Notes: generated by a model from the sequence alone, not told the origin. Numbered from the stretch's first letter, positions 50,262 through 61,997 are shown. The stretch is 64,000 nucleotides of DNA from Shewanella fodinae (GCF_014651955.1 NZ_BMXW01000016.1:21854-85853), one strand, 5' to 3'. Program-made: numbers and translations.

Positions 50262-50807
50262 ATGAAATCCATTCTGATTCTCTATTATTCCCGTGGCGGC
50301 CACACCGCCAGGATCTCCCGCTGTATTGCACACCGAATGCAGCAGCAAGGGTACAGATGTGAAATAATGGATTTGCTTGAGGCTGAGAAAGAGGGGGTTG
50401 ACTGGCAGAGTTGGGACGCCGTGGTACTGGGTGCCTGTGTGTTATATGGCACTTATGACAAGAGTGTTTTTGAATTTTGTAGTAAACATTTACCACAGTT
50501 ACAGGCCAAAGCGATTAGCTTTTTTTCGGTCAATGTTGTTGCCCGTAATCCGGAAAAGCGTATTCCAAAAAATAACCGCTATCTGCAAAAGTTTCTGGAG
50601 TTATCTGCTTGGAAGCCTCAGGACGTGAAGATTATTGCGGGTAAAGTTGATTACCCATCTTGGCGCTGGCTGGATAAGCAGATGATCCGCCTGATCATGA
50701 AGATCACTCATGGCCCAACCGATACTAAAGCGGTGATTGATTACACCGATTACCAGGATCTTGAAACTTATGCCGACCATCTTCTGACCTTGATTCCGAC
50801 GGATTAA
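50262..50807 (+). CDS. hemG: HemG-type protoporphyrinogen oxidase / flavodoxin-like (copy 2)
   Basis: 181 residues. Same fold and motifs as copy 1: LYYSRGGHTARISR loop, VVLGACVLYGTYDKSVFEF, FFSVNVVARNPEKR, and HGPTDTKAVIDYTDYQ at the end. It is clearly diverged from copy 1, so this is an old duplication. It converges with trkH copy 2 and overlaps its 3' end by 4 bp. The ArsR-type gene is divergent upstream (about 210 bp), so that regulator may control this copy. Confidence 0.93.
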   Translation: MKSILILYYSRGGHTARISRCIAHRMQQQGYRCEIMDLLEAEKEGVDWQSWDAVVLGACVLYGTYDKSVFEFCSKHLPQLQAKAISFFSVNVVARNPEKRIPKNNRYLQKFLELSAWKPQDVKIIAGKVDYPSWRWLDKQMIRLIMKITHGPTDTKAVIDYTDYQDLETYADHLLTLIPTD

Positions 50808-52246
50808 TACCGCCAAAAGCTAGGATGGAACAGCACTGCAACGGTCAGAATTTCCAATCGGCCCAGCAGCATACCTATCGATAAAGCCCACTTGGCAACT
50901 ACCGGTAACGATGCAAAGTTACCGGCAGGGCCAATGACCGGGCCTAGTCCCGGCCCCACGTTGGTGACGGCGGTTATTGCACCAGAAAGACTGGTCATAG
51001 GATCAAGTCCACATAACACCAGAATCAGTGTCAGTAAGACAATCACCAGCATAAACAACATCATAAACGTTACCAGCGAACGCACGATCTCTTCATTGAT
51101 TGGGCGGTTGTTGTAGCGTTCACGGAAGATCCCATTCGGATGGAACTGCTGTTTCAATTGCTCACGCATAATGGCGACAGCAATTTGGAAACGGAAAATC
51201 TTAATACCGCCGGCGGTGGAGCCTGAGCAGCCACCAACCAGCATCAGGAAGAGAAAACTGATCACCGCCAAAGCACCCCACTGGCTGTAGTCAGTTAAGC
51301 CGTAGCCGGTAGTGGTCACCACCGACACCACATTGAAGGCCGACAGTCTTAAGGCATCAATAAAGGCCAGATTTTTACTGCTACTCAACCACAATGCCAA
51401 CCCAAACGACACAAATAGCAGAAATAGCAGATAACCCTTTATTTGGGCGTCATTCCACACGCGCAACGTCCGGGCCTGAATAGTTTGCGCAAAGGTGAGC
51501 AGTGGTAAACCACCGGCTGCCATAAACGCAATACCGACCCAGTGACAACGTTCTGGGAAAGCGGCCATCGAGTTATCTGAGGTGGAATATCCACCAGTAG
51601 ACAGGGTGGTCATCGCATGATTAATGGCTTGAAACCAGTTCATACCCGCCCAGTGATAAGCCATACCACAGGCGACTGTCAGGCCGACATAAACCATAAA
51701 CAGATATTTGGCGAGACTTTGCGTTCTGGGAATAGTTTTGTCAGACCAATCGGATGATTCAGTGCGGAACAGCCGCATCCCCCCTACGTTGAGGAAGGGT
51801 AAAATAGCAACCGCCATCACAATAAAGCCTATCCCTCCGAGCCACTGTAACAGCGAGCGCCAGATAAGAATGCTGTGATCCATATTATCCAGACCAGATA
51901 ACACGGTAGAACCTGTAGTGGTGACACCTGACATAGTTTCGAAAAACGCATCGGTGTATCCAATTCCGTGATACAAGGTGAATGGCATCGCGGCAAACAG
52001 GCTAACGATGACCCAGGTGAGACTGGTCAGCAAAAACATGTCGCGGATGTTAAGGTGCAGCTTGCCGCTTTGTCCTCGGTGAACACAGATAGTGGCAAAA
52101 ATGCCGGTAAAAATCGCTGAAATCAGAAACGCCATCACCGTTTCTTCGCCATATACCAGTGCAAATGCCAGCGGGATAAACATGAAACCTGTCAGCATTG
52201 ACAAGAATAATCCCAGAATAAACAGCAGCGGCTTAAAGTTCAGCAT
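50804..52246 (-). CDS. trkH: TrkH-type potassium uptake membrane subunit (copy 2)
   Basis: 480 residues, 10-12 membrane helices. Pore motifs TMSGVTTTGSTVLSG, TTLSTGGYSTSD, VVTTTGYGLTDY and AVTNVGPGLGPVIG; helix MLVGGCSGSTAGGIKIFRFQ is characteristic of TrkH. It is 9 bp downstream of trkA and therefore the likely primary partner of that gating ring. It is a different subgroup from copy 1. Confidence 0.97.
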   Translation of the reverse strand: MLNFKPLLFILGLFLSMLTGFMFIPLAFALVYGEETVMAFLISAIFTGIFATICVHRGQSGKLHLNIRDMFLLTSLTWVIVSLFAAMPFTLYHGIGYTDAFFETMSGVTTTGSTVLSGLDNMDHSILIWRSLLQWLGGIGFIVMAVAILPFLNVGGMRLFRTESSDWSDKTIPRTQSLAKYLFMVYVGLTVACGMAYHWAGMNWFQAINHAMTTLSTGGYSTSDNSMAAFPERCHWVGIAFMAAGGLPLLTFAQTIQARTLRVWNDAQIKGYLLFLLFVSFGLALWLSSSKNLAFIDALRLSAFNVVSVVTTTGYGLTDYSQWGALAVISFLFLMLVGGCSGSTAGGIKIFRFQIAVAIMREQLKQQFHPNGIFRERYNNRPINEEIVRSLVTFMMLFMLVIVLLTLILVLCGLDPMTSLSGAITAVTNVGPGLGPVIGPAGNFASLPVVAKWALSIGMLLGRLEILTVAVLFHPSFWRY

Positions 52247-52255
52247 CGTTGTAAC

Positions 52256-53665
52256 CTAGAAGAAGAATGCGCTTGGCTGGAATAACTTTTCAACGTCGCT
52301 GACAAATTTCTTATTTACCAGGAATAGAATCACATGGTCGCCTTGGGCAATAACTGTGCGATCATGTGCCATTAGCACCTCTTCATCGCGCACAATCGCC
52401 CCAATGGTTGTGCCTGGCGGTAGTTTGATCTCGCCAACTTGCTTCCCGACCACTTTACTGGTGCTGGCATCGCCGTGAGCAATGGCTTCAATGGCTTCGG
52501 CGGCACCACGACGCAGGGAATAGACGTTACAGATATCACCTTGGCGGATGTGAGTTAATAGCGACGATATGGTGGCTTGCTGCGGAGAAATTGCAATATC
52601 GATATTCGCCTCCTGCACAATATCCACATAGGCTTCACGCTGGATCAGCACCATGACTTTTTTGGCGCCCATACGCTTTGCTAGCAACGCTGACATAATA
52701 TTGGCTTCGTCATCATTGGTAACTGCAATAAACACATCGGTCTGGTCAATATGTTCTTCTAGCAGCAGTTCCTGATCCGATGCATCACCGCAGAATACTG
52801 TTGTGTTCTGCAGTTTTTCTGACAACAGCTCAGCCCGTTCTTGCTTTTGTTCAATGAGTTTGACGGAATGGTTTTTTTCCAGTTTTTTTGCCAGTCCTAA
52901 TCCTATGTTGCCACCGCCGGCAATCATGATATTACGATAGGAGCTGTCCAGCTTTTGCATTTCACTCATGACCGCACGAATATGGCGGCTGTCGGCGACG
53001 AAAAAGACTTCATCGTCGGCTTCGATGATGGTGGTTCCTCGCGGCATGATCGGTCGCCCCTGGCGGAATATAGCCGCAACCCGGGTATCAATATTGGGCA
53101 TATGTTCGCGCAATGCTGCTAGTGCGTTGCCCACTAACGGGCCACCGTAATAGGCTCTGACGGCTACCAAACTGACCCTGCCGTCAGCAAAGTCGAGCAC
53201 CTGCAAAGCCCCCGGATATTCCACTAACCGATGAATGTAAGTAATTACTAACTGCTCTGGGGCGATCAGTTCATCAATAACAAAACCACCACGCAGTTTA
53301 CTTTCGTTATTTTTGGTTTCGCTATCGATAAAAAGCTTATCGCGGATAGCCAGATATTGTTCTGAACGAATACGGGCAATCTTAGTGGGGGTGCCGAAAA
53401 GCGTGTAAGCAATCTGACAGGCGGTCATATTACATTCATCACTGTTGGTCACCGCCACCAGCATGTCTGCATCTTCGGCACCAGCTTCTTGCAGCACCCC
53501 AGGATTTGCGGCATGACCAGCAACTACTCGTAGGTCGTATTTATCCTGCAGTGCCCGAAGACGGTTGCGGTCACTGTCAACTATCGTGATGTCGTTATTC
53601 TCACCTACCAGATTTTCAGCCAGTGTGCCGCCAACCTGACCTGCGCCGAGGATAATGATCTTCAT
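52256..53665 (-). CDS. trkA: Trk system potassium uptake protein TrkA
   Basis: 469 residues. Two RCK repeats, each an NAD-binding Rossmann domain ([17 protein letters not shown] at 1; [18 protein letters not shown] at about 230) followed by a TrkA_C domain. The peripheral cytosolic ring gates TrkH in response to ATP/NADH. It is slightly longer than E. coli TrkA (458), with a small charged insertion near residue 120. Last helix ends in SAFFF. First gene of trkA-trkH. Confidence 0.97.
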   Translation of the reverse strand: MKIIILGAGQVGGTLAENLVGENNDITIVDSDRNRLRALQDKYDLRVVAGHAANPGVLQEAGAEDADMLVAVTNSDECNMTACQIAYTLFGTPTKIARIRSEQYLAIRDKLFIDSETKNNESKLRGGFVIDELIAPEQLVITYIHRLVEYPGALQVLDFADGRVSLVAVRAYYGGPLVGNALAALREHMPNIDTRVAAIFRQGRPIMPRGTTIIEADDEVFFVADSRHIRAVMSEMQKLDSSYRNIMIAGGGNIGLGLAKKLEKNHSVKLIEQKQERAELLSEKLQNTTVFCGDASDQELLLEEHIDQTDVFIAVTNDDEANIMSALLAKRMGAKKVMVLIQREAYVDIVQEANIDIAISPQQATISSLLTHIRQGDICNVYSLRRGAAEAIEAIAHGDASTSKVVGKQVGEIKLPPGTTIGAIVRDEEVLMAHDRTVIAQGDHVILFLVNKKFVSDVEKLFQPSAFFF

Positions 53666-53689
53666 GCTTATGTTTCCCGGGATTGCGCC

Positions 53690-54985
53690 TTAAGCTGTAT
53701 TGTTTTTTTGCAGCTTTGCATAGTAAAACCCGTCCATATTGTCTTGTCCGGGAAGTATTTGCCAGTCTGGTGAACAATTTTCTTGCGAAGCTGTGATAGC
53801 TTGCAGTTCGGCATCGGCTGTTCGTGCGAGGAAGGCCGCAATCTGTTGATGATTTTCTTCCGGCATGATGGAGCAGGTGGCGTATAGTAATATTCCACCA
53901 GGTTTAAGCCACTGCCAGCAATGGTCTAGAATCTGGGCCTGTAAATGGCTCAGCTCTGCAATATCTGCTGCCTTGCGCAGCCATTTAATATCGGGATGGC
54001 GGCGAATAACGCCGGTGGCAGAGCAGGGTGCATCCAGCAAGATGCGATCAAATTGTGGCCCTTGCCACCAGCTGTCAATAGCTGCAGCATCCCCGACAAA
54101 TAGTTGGGCGTCCAATCCTAGCCTCTGCAAATTCTGGTTGACTCGCTCCAAACGTTTGCTGTCATTATCCACCGCTACCAGACGAATGCCGGGCGTGCGT
54201 TCAAGGATATGGCAGCTCTTACCTCCAGGAGCGGCACAGGCATCGAGTACCAATTCTCCGGCCTGGGCATCAAGTAGCTGTGCGGCCCATTGCGCCGCAC
54301 CATCTTGTACTGATACCGCGCCGACGCCAAAGTCAGGCAGTTGCGCTACGTCAACAGGGCTCGACAGCATAATGGCATCGTCACTGTTGCCGGCGGTGGC
54401 CTCGATGGCTTGTTGTTGCAAGCGTTGTAGGTACTGTTCGCGGCTTTGTTGTTGCCGATTGTTACGAAGCCACATTGGCGGACGTTGCTGACTGTTTTCA
54501 ACAATCTGCGGCCATTGTGCTGGGTAGGCCACTTGTAGCTTTTTGATAATCCACGCTGGAAAATTATATTTCAGCGTGTCGTTGGCCTCTGATAATGGTT
54601 GCTGCTGCCGCTGAATATTACGTAGCACGCCATTTACCACTTTTACCAAACTTTCATGCCCAAGCTGTCGGCAGGCCTCGGCGGTTTCTGAAATGGCTGC
54701 ATGAGCGGGAATGCGGGTGAAATACAGCTGATAACAACCTAGTAGTAGTAACTGATGAATAATCCGCTGCTTACCTTTAAAAGGCTTATTCAGGCAGGCT
54801 GAGATGCATTGATCAAGTTGCGGCAGAACGCGCATAACACCGTAGCAAAGCTCTGCGAGTAGCGCTTTATCTTTCGGATTTGGCAGCAACCGTTGTTGCT
54901 CAGGTAATGCTGAAGATAGCGATTGACCTTGTTCAAGAACCGCATAAACAGCCGTTGCTGCGAGCGCTCTGAGGTTCAGTCGCAT
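53690..54985 (-). CDS. rsmB: 16S rRNA m5C967 methyltransferase RsmB
   Basis: 431 residues from ATG 54985, which overlaps the fmt stop by 10 bp; the frame extends further up without a better start. An N-terminal NusB-like RNA-binding domain is followed by the SAM methyltransferase: [32 protein letters not shown] and [10 protein letters not shown], the two catalytic cysteines. It methylates C967 in 16S rRNA. Co-transcribed with def and fmt. Confidence 0.96.
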   Translation of the reverse strand: MRLNLRALAATAVYAVLEQGQSLSSALPEQQRLLPNPKDKALLAELCYGVMRVLPQLDQCISACLNKPFKGKQRIIHQLLLLGCYQLYFTRIPAHAAISETAEACRQLGHESLVKVVNGVLRNIQRQQQPLSEANDTLKYNFPAWIIKKLQVAYPAQWPQIVENSQQRPPMWLRNNRQQQSREQYLQRLQQQAIEATAGNSDDAIMLSSPVDVAQLPDFGVGAVSVQDGAAQWAAQLLDAQAGELVLDACAAPGGKSCHILERTPGIRLVAVDNDSKRLERVNQNLQRLGLDAQLFVGDAAAIDSWWQGPQFDRILLDAPCSATGVIRRHPDIKWLRKAADIAELSHLQAQILDHCWQWLKPGGILLYATCSIMPEENHQQIAAFLARTADAELQAITASQENCSPDWQILPGQDNMDGFYYAKLQKNNTA

Positions 54986-55932
54986 ATGGTCTCCAGTACC
55001 GTCCCCGGAGCGAACCAATCGGCACGTGCGTTAAGAATATCGGCGACGGAAGTTGCCTTTTTCCCGGGTAATTGCAGTGTTTGCAGTAGTAGCAAACCCG
55101 CACCAGTAGCAACGGCAATTCCATGTTTATCTGCCCTGACTATGGTGCCCGGTTGTGCGATGTTGGCTGATGACTCCACGCTAGCTTGCCAAACTTTGAT
55201 GTTTTGCTGCTGCAACACAAAATAGCTTACCGGCCATGGATTAAATGCGCGGATCTCCTGCCATAAGGTCTGCGCAGGTTTTTGCCAATTGATAACCGCC
55301 TCTTCTTTGCTGAGCTTATCAGCATAACAGGCCAACCCGTCATCTTGGGGTTCTGCGCTCAATGTGTTTGTTGCCAGCCCCTGCAGTGCTTGCAGCAACG
55401 CCTCTGGCCCTTGTTTGGCCAGTTTCTCGTAGAGACTGGCAGAGGTATCCTCTGCGGTAATGGGCAATCGGGTCTTAAGTAGCATAGCGCCAGTGTCGAG
55501 TCCTGCATCCATTTGCATAATGGTGACACCAGTTTCCTGATCGCCTGCCCAAATCGCCCGCTGAATTGGTGCGGCACCTCGCCAGCGTGGCAATATAGAT
55601 CCATGGACGTTAATGCATCCCAGTCTGGGGGCATCTAATACCGCTTGAGGCAGAATAAGCCCGTAAGCGACCACCACCATGATATCGGCCTCTAGCGCTG
55701 CCAGTTGCTGTTGTGCCTCGTCATTACGCAGTGACTTGGGTTGATACACGGGCAGATTGTGTTCAACTGCTAGCGCTTTTACTGGGCTTGGCATCAATTT
55801 CTGACCGCGTCCAGCAGGACGATCTGGTTGCGTGTATACCGCAATAACCTCATGCTCTGAGTTCAGCAATGTCTGCAAGTGGCGGGCAGCAAAATCCGGT
55901 GTCCCGGCAAATATTACTTTCAAGGACGTCAA
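54976..55932 (-). CDS. fmt: Methionyl-tRNA formyltransferase
   Basis: 318 residues. Formyl-tetrahydrofolate hydrolase fold with the signature [19 protein letters not shown] and catalytic Asn/His/Asp ([16 protein letters not shown]). It formylates initiator Met-tRNA. Operon order def-fmt-rsmB, with overlap into rsmB. Confidence 0.98.
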   Translation of the reverse strand: MTSLKVIFAGTPDFAARHLQTLLNSEHEVIAVYTQPDRPAGRGQKLMPSPVKALAVEHNLPVYQPKSLRNDEAQQQLAALEADIMVVVAYGLILPQAVLDAPRLGCINVHGSILPRWRGAAPIQRAIWAGDQETGVTIMQMDAGLDTGAMLLKTRLPITAEDTSASLYEKLAKQGPEALLQALQGLATNTLSAEPQDDGLACYADKLSKEEAVINWQKPAQTLWQEIRAFNPWPVSYFVLQQQNIKVWQASVESSANIAQPGTIVRADKHGIAVATGAGLLLLQTLQLPGKKATSVADILNARADWFAPGTVLETICD

Positions 55933-55954
55933 AATCTTTCCTGTTTGGTTAAGG

Positions 55955-56467
55955 TTAAGCCTGTTTGGCTTCCTGACGGGCGGCTTTTTCGAGTTTCTGC
56001 CTGATACGCTGGCGCTTCAAGGGCGACAGATAATCGACAAATAACTTACCCTTCAGATGATCCATTTCGTGCTGGATACAGATAGCAAACAAGCCATCAG
56101 CTTCCGCAGTAAATTCATTGCCGTCACGGTCGAGTGCCGTCACGGTCACAAATTCCGCTCTGTCTACCTGAGCATAAATCCCTGGTACTGACAGGCAGCC
56201 TTCCTCATTGCAGAAATCGCCACTGGAACTGATGATCTTCGGATTGATAAATACTTGTGGACGCTCAACATCGTCCTGTAGATCCATCACGATAAGTTGT
56301 TTGTGAAAGTCTACTTGTGTCGCAGCCAGACCAATACCTTTTTCGGTATACATGGTTTCGAACATATCGTCGATCTGTTGCTGAAGTGCCACGTTGAATT
56401 CAGTCACGGGTTCGGCGACCGTTCGCAGTCGTTCATCAGGAAATCTTAGTACATTTAACAAAGCCAT
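55955..56467 (-). CDS. def: Peptide deformylase
   Basis: 170 residues. All three metal and catalytic motifs: [18 protein letters not shown] (Cys ligand) and [12 protein letters not shown] (His ligands, Glu acid/base). It removes the N-formyl group from nascent proteins. It is followed by fmt after 22 bp, and the LysM gene diverges upstream. Confidence 0.98.
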   Translation of the reverse strand: MALLNVLRFPDERLRTVAEPVTEFNVALQQQIDDMFETMYTEKGIGLAATQVDFHKQLIVMDLQDDVERPQVFINPKIISSSGDFCNEEGCLSVPGIYAQVDRAEFVTVTALDRDGNEFTAEADGLFAICIQHEMDHLKGKLFVDYLSPLKRQRIRQKLEKAARQEAKQA

Positions 56468-56612
56468 AGGTAACTCGTAACAATTGTGTTAAAACCACGC
56501 GAGTTGGTTATACTATTTTGTGCTAATGCGTTAATTTTAATCCTTAGCGGCTGTCAATAACAGAAAAAGCTCATTATTAATGGTATTTGAGCTACAAAAC
56601 ACGGATGGGCCC

Positions 56613-57701
56613 ATGAAAAGGTTTACTTTATTTGCGTTATTGTCTCTGATTGGTTTCTGGGTGTACGCCGATGTCTTAACTCTAAAACCTGGGCGCCCCG
56701 ACACCTACGTGGTAAAAAAAGGTGACACATTGTGGGATATTTCAGCAATGTTTCTGAACGATCCCTGGCGTTGGCCTAAGCTTTGGGGAGCCAACCCGCA
56801 AATTGCCAATCCGCATCTAATATTCCCCGGTGACCGACTGACGCTGGTATTCATTGATGGTGAACCGCGATTAGTCAATAAACCTTTTATACACAACAGC
56901 CCTGAAGGCCGGATTAAGTCCAAAAGCGATGCTATCCCACTGATAGATTTGGCGTTAATTGAGCAGTATTTGGTGCAAAATCGTATTGTTGACCCTGATT
57001 GGCTGCAACAACAACCTATGGTGTTGGGCGGCGAAAGTCCTTCCAAACATCATGTGGCAGACAATATTATTTATATCCGCGGCAATCTTCCTGAAGGAAC
57101 AAAATTAGGTATTTATCAGCCAGGGCGGCAATTTGAGGATGACAGTAGCGGTGAATCGCTGGGGCAGGAAGCCATTCTCACTGCAACTGGACGAGTGATT
57201 GAAGCAGGTGATATTTCTAAGGTTTTATTGCTGAACAACTTTCGAGAAACCGTCGCGGGTTTTCGGGCATTCTCGCTTGAGGATGATGCGTTCATGTCTG
57301 CTTATCTGATGCCTCATGCTGGAACGGTTGCGGGAGCTAAGGTTCTCGCTTCCGAAAAAGATATTCGTGAAATGGGTAAGTTTGATATTGTGTATATTAA
57401 CCGTGGTAGCAAGGACGGTGTGGAAGCCGGCCAGGTTTTTACAGTGTTCAAACCCGGTGCTGAAGTTGTCATTGGTAACGACAATATCCCAGTGCTACCG
57501 GATGAGCAGTCAGCCTATGACAAACTGTTAGCCGCGATGGATAGTGAGAGTGCGGTAAAACTGCCAAATCTCTACCGAGGTCAGCTCATGGTGTTTAAAG
57601 TTTTCGATAAGACCAGCATGGGGTTGATCTTGGTTGACAAGCGTCCAGTGCGGGTGGGGGATCTGCTCACGCAACCTGTGACTATTCTGAAAGGAGAATG
57701 A
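56613..57701 (+). CDS. LysM-domain periplasmic protein
   Basis: 362 residues from ATG 56613 (the frame opens at 56580). A signal peptide (residues 1-20, ending near YADVL) is followed at once by a LysM peptidoglycan-binding motif (TYVVKKGDTLWDISAMFLNDPWRWPKLWGANPQ, about residues 30-62, shown in parts), then a long region of beta-sandwich type rich in Gly/Val that ends without a membrane anchor. Homologues lie upstream of dprA in many gammaproteobacteria, but their function is not established. Its stop overlaps the dprA start (ATGA). Confidence 0.85.
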   Translation: MKRFTLFALLSLIGFWVYADVLTLKPGRPDTYVVKKGDTLWDISAMFLNDPWRWPKLWGANPQIANPHLIFPGDRLTLVFIDGEPRLVNKPFIHNSPEGRIKSKSDAIPLIDLALIEQYLVQNRIVDPDWLQQQPMVLGGESPSKHHVADNIIYIRGNLPEGTKLGIYQPGRQFEDDSSGESLGQEAILTATGRVIEAGDISKVLLLNNFRETVAGFRAFSLEDDAFMSAYLMPHAGTVAGAKVLASEKDIREMGKFDIVYINRGSKDGVEAGQVFTVFKPGAEVVIGNDNIPVLPDEQSAYDKLLAAMDSESAVKLPNLYRGQLMVFKVFDKTSMGLILVDKRPVRVGDLLTQPVTILKGE

Positions 57702-58798
57702 CAGAAGCGTCTCTGGTCGACTGGTTGTTTGTCAGTGCGGTATCCGGGCTTGGCCCGCTACGGATAGGACAACTGCTTGAACACATGGATGTGTCAGAGT
57801 TGCGGCAAAGGCTGGAACATGAACCCAAGTCTTTACCGATAGCGCTGGCAGATCCACAAATTGCTGTCGCCTAGCGCAAAGTTGACGCAGCGTTGGCGTG
57901 GCAGCAACAGGCTTCACACCATTACCTTATTTGTCGTGATACTCAGTTTTATCCTCCTCTATTACAGCAAATTCCCGATCCTCCTCCGGTGCTTTTTCTC
58001 AAGGGTTGTCCCGACGTCTTATTGCGACCTGCTGTTGCGATGGTTGGAAGTCGTGCTGCCAGTCATGGTGGTTTGTCATTGGCATTTCAGTTGGCGGCGG
58101 AATTAGACAGTGTTGGACTTATGGTCGTCAGTGGCATGGCCGCTGGTATTGATGGTGCTGCGCATAAAGGTGCGTTAAGCCGTAGCGGTCAGACAGTGGC
58201 GGTGCTGGGGACTGGTGTAGAACAGATTTACCCCAAAGGTCATCGGCAACTTTATGAAGATATTCAGCAACATGGTGCAGTAATCAGTGAATTTTGGCCT
58301 TCGGTCACAGCATTTGCTGGGAATTTTCCAAAGCGAAACCGTATAATCAGCGGCCTTGCTTTGGGAACGCTGGTGGTCGAGGCCAGACGCCGCAGTGGTT
58401 CTCTTATTAGCGCCAGAACAGCTATGGAACAAGGGCGGGAAGTGTTTGCCGTGCCCGGTGCTGTGCTCGGTGGTGATCATCAGGGATGCCACGATTTAAT
58501 TAAAAATGGGGCAAAACTTGTGGAATCACTGGCCGATATAGTAGAAGAGCTGTCGCCGTTGTTGCAGAGTCATCTGCAAGCACTACCGAGTTATGTTCCG
58601 TTACAAACTGAACACAACTCGCAGTTGCCATTTAAAACGCTGTTAGCTAGTGTAGGGTATGAGACCACACCACTTGATGTTGTGGTTGAACAGAGCGGTA
58701 TAACGTTGGATCTGGTGTTGGAACAATTGCTTGAACTTGAATTACAAGGTTGGGTTGCCGCAGTACCCGGTGGTTACGTTAGACTCAAGAGGAACTAG
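57698..58798 (+). pseudogene. dprA: DNA-protecting protein DprA, interrupted by an in-frame amber codon
   Basis: A start at ATG 57698 (AAGGAG site) opens the right frame. It encodes the N-terminal helical domain up to codon 58, where TAG occurs (57872-57874) in place of an expected sense codon such as CAG. The same frame continues intact to 58798 and carries the Rossmann-like DNA-binding core (MVGSRAASHGGLSLA, VVSGMAAGIDGAAHKGAL, EFWPSVTAFAGNFPKRNRIISGLALGT). A TTG restart at 57893 could yield the core domain. DprA loads RecA on incoming single-stranded DNA. Neighbours: overlaps the LysM gene and precedes smg. Confidence 0.85.
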
Positions 58799-58800
58799 CC

Positions 58801-59274
58801 ATGTTTGATATCCTCATGTATCTGTTTGAAAACTATGTTCATAGTGAAGTTGAACTGATGGTTGACGAAGATGAGTTGACCAAGGAATTGACTCGTGCAG
58901 GTTTTCATCAGTCAGAAATCCTCAAAGCACTCAGCTGGCTTGAGCGTTTAGCTGCTCTGCAGGAAAGTGATACCCCTTATGTCAGGACCAATGACAGCTA
59001 TTCTTTCCGGATTTATACCAAAGAAGAAATCGACAAACTTGATGTAGAGTGTCGTGGTTTCCTGTTGTTTTTAGAGGAGATTGGCGTACTTAACTTCAAT
59101 ACCCGCGAAATGGTCATTGATCGGGTAATGGAGTTAGATGAATCATCATTAGTTCTTGATGATCTCAAATGGGTCATCCTGATGGTGTTATTTAATGCCC
59201 CAGGAAACGAATCTGCATATGCGCAGATGGAAGACTTAATATTTGAGCAACCAGATGGCCGATTACATTCTTGA
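58801..59274 (+). CDS. smg: Smg family protein (DUF494)
   Basis: 157 residues. It starts [25 protein letters not shown] and has the conserved [33 protein letters not shown] middle, here from residue 81. An acidic, helical cytosolic protein found next to dprA across gammaproteobacteria; its role is unknown. It begins 2 bp after the dprA stop and is followed by a strong terminator. Confidence 0.95.
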   Translation: MFDILMYLFENYVHSEVELMVDEDELTKELTRAGFHQSEILKALSWLERLAALQESDTPYVRTNDSYSFRIYTKEEIDKLDVECRGFLLFLEEIGVLNFNTREMVIDRVMELDESSLVLDDLKWVILMVLFNAPGNESAYAQMEDLIFEQPDGRLHS

Positions 59275-59287
59275 GTGAGTCATTGAA

Positions 59288-59312
59288 GAAAGAGGCGTAA
59301 CGCCTCTTTTTT
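59288..59312 (+). terminator. Terminator after smg
   Basis: AAAGAGGCG/CGCCTCTTT stem with a three-base loop and a T tract. Confidence 0.9.
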
Positions 59313-59377
59313 AATACCCTAAATTCGCGGTGATGACATGCTATGATTAACCTTCAGTGAATCAGTGAGCGCATAAC

Positions 59378-59941
59378 ATGGCTAAGATTGATCAACAACT
59401 CTTCAATACTCGGGAACACGCGCTAGAACGTGAATATGAAGTTTGCCCCAAGTGTGGTGCCGAGTTGCATATTCGCCATAGTAAACACGGGAGTTTTCTA
59501 GGGTGCAGTAATTACCCCACCTGTGACTATAACCGCCCATTGGTGCAGCATGAAGCTATTGCGTCGCAGTCGATCCCCGGTTCGGCCTGTCCTGAATGTG
59601 GCGCGGAATTAGCGGTGAAATCCGGACGTTTCGGCATCTTTATTGGGTGTACGCGCTATCCAGAATGTAAACATATCGAAAAACACGATCAGCAGCCAAC
59701 ACAACAAACGGTTGTTTGTCCGCAATGTCATAACGGAAACCTTGAGCCCAGAACCAACCGCTTTGGTAAGACTTTTTATGCTTGTAGCAATTACCCCAAA
59801 TGCAAATATCTGGTGAATTACCCGCCTCGGGCAGAAACCTGTCCTGACTGTGGCTTTGGTATTTTAGTTGAACGTCGTGGTGCTGCTGGAGTCCGGTTGG
59901 AGTGTCCGCAAAAGAGCTGTAGCTTCAAAAAGCTTTTGTGA
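59378..59941 (+). CDS. Topoisomerase-type C4 zinc-finger protein (YrdD-like)
   Basis: 187 residues consisting of four C4 zinc ribbons of the topoisomerase I C-terminal type: CPKCGAELHIRHSKHGSFLGC with C, CPECGAELAVKSGRFGIFIGC, CPQCHNGNLEPRTNRFGKTFYAC (each shown in part) and a final CPDCGFGIL ... CPQKSC. Such proteins bind DNA or RNA. It is located upstream of tsaC, as in E. coli where YrdD precedes tsaC. The exact role is unknown. Confidence 0.9.
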   Translation: MAKIDQQLFNTREHALEREYEVCPKCGAELHIRHSKHGSFLGCSNYPTCDYNRPLVQHEAIASQSIPGSACPECGAELAVKSGRFGIFIGCTRYPECKHIEKHDQQPTQQTVVCPQCHNGNLEPRTNRFGKTFYACSNYPKCKYLVNYPPRAETCPDCGFGILVERRGAAGVRLECPQKSCSFKKLL

Positions 59942-60044
59942 TCTACATCAAACAATGGTTGGTAGCATTTATTGATGTCGCTATAATTCTCAGTCCCTCG
60001 ACGGCATTAGCCGCCATTAGCATCTTGTGTGTAAAGGTATAATG

Positions 60045-60608
60045 ATGTTGCAAATACCGGCATCCGCCAGTAAAGAGATTTTATTGCGCGGTGGTGTAAT
60101 CGCCTATCCAACAGAAGCGGTATATGGCTTAGGTTGTGATCCTGATGATGAAGCTGCAGTACAACGTATTCTGGAGATTAAACAGCGGCCGTGGCAAAAG
60201 GGCTTGATTATGGTGGCCAGTGATTTCCAGCAACTACGGCCTTATATTGATGAAACACAACTGACCGAAGCGCAGTTAACCAGCGCTTTTGCCAAATGGC
60301 CTGGCCCGTTTACTTTTATCATGCCCGTCCGGACGTCATTATCAACTTGGGTGCGGGGTCAGTTTGATACCTGCGCGGTGCGTGTGTCGGCTCATCCTGT
60401 CGTACGCGAGTTATGTGATTTATTAAACAAGCCACTCATCTCTACCAGTGCCAATCTTGCCGGTGAAAATCCGGCACTTACCGCTGAGGAAATCCTTCGG
60501 ACTTTTGATGGCAAGCTGGACGCGCTAATCACGGGAGCGTTAGGCGAACAACACCAACCCTCAACCATAATTGATATTCGCAGCGGCAAGGTGTTGCGAC
60601 AGGGATAA
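60045..60608 (+). CDS. tsaC: Threonylcarbamoyl-AMP synthase TsaC
   Basis: 187 residues from ATG 60045 (AAAGG 7 bp ahead). YrdC/Sua5 fold: [34 protein letters not shown], and [18 protein letters not shown] with the [10 protein letters not shown] ending. It makes threonylcarbamoyl-AMP, the first step to t6A37 in tRNA. It forms a unit with hemF, 17 bp downstream. Confidence 0.97.
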   Translation: MLQIPASASKEILLRGGVIAYPTEAVYGLGCDPDDEAAVQRILEIKQRPWQKGLIMVASDFQQLRPYIDETQLTEAQLTSAFAKWPGPFTFIMPVRTSLSTWVRGQFDTCAVRVSAHPVVRELCDLLNKPLISTSANLAGENPALTAEEILRTFDGKLDALITGALGEQHQPSTIIDIRSGKVLRQG

Positions 60609-60616
60609 TCCATTAA

Positions 60617-61540
<924 letters not shown>

Positions 61541-61554
61541 TTGTATGGCAAAGA

Positions 61555-61578
61555 CAACCAATAACGGGTTATTGGTTG
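61555..61578. terminator. Convergent hairpin between hemF and the truncated-globin gene
   Basis: A perfect 11-bp inverted repeat (CAACCAATAAC at 61555 and its complement at 61568-61578) with a two-base loop; it overlaps the 3' end of the globin gene. Confidence 0.6.
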
Positions 61579-61997
61579 CGCATATGATCGGCGAGTTGCG
61601 CTATTGCTTGGTAAATGACTTGCCGATGTTCGGGCTTTTTCACTGACTGTTCCAGCGCCACCGCCATACACCGCAACCACTGATCGCGCATATTATCATC
61701 AATAGCGAAATGCATGTGTCTTGCTCTCAGCATTGGGTTGCCATATTTCCGTTGAAACAATTGTGGTCCACCGAGCCAACCACTGAGAAATTCATATAGT
61801 TTTTGTTCTGATTGCGATAGCGGATGGGGATGAATTGCCAGTAGCTGTTGAGTATCTTCGCGCTGCTGCATTGCTTGATAAAAATGCTTGGCAATGGCGC
61901 GAATGGTCTGGTCACCACCAATCAAATCATAAGCGTTCGATTGTGCAGGGTCTCTGTCTTCGATTTCGCGGCCAAGTATTTTTTTTATCCAGTTCAT
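61569..61997 (-). CDS. Group II truncated hemoglobin
   Basis: 142 residues of the 2/2 globin fold. Starts with AYDLIGGDQTIRAIAKHFYQAM; the distal and EF region includes LYEFLSGWLGGPQLFQRKYG; the proximal haem His is in RARHMHFAID, and the group II Trp occurs in RDQWLRCMAVAL. These proteins bind O2/NO and may serve in NO or sulfide detoxification. It is convergent with hemF, the haem-synthesis gene, and sits alone on the minus strand. Confidence 0.93.
   Translation of the reverse strand: MNWIKKILGREIEDRDPAQSNAYDLIGGDQTIRAIAKHFYQAMQQREDTQQLLAIHPHPLSQSEQKLYEFLSGWLGGPQLFQRKYGNPMLRARHMHFAIDDNMRDQWLRCMAVALEQSVKKPEHRQVIYQAIAQLADHMRNQ

Noticed and set aside
57872..57874. Amber codon of dprA as a special recoding site (pyrrolysine or programmed readthrough)
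   Set aside because: Nothing around it suggests recoding; a single-base change to TAG is the simpler explanation.
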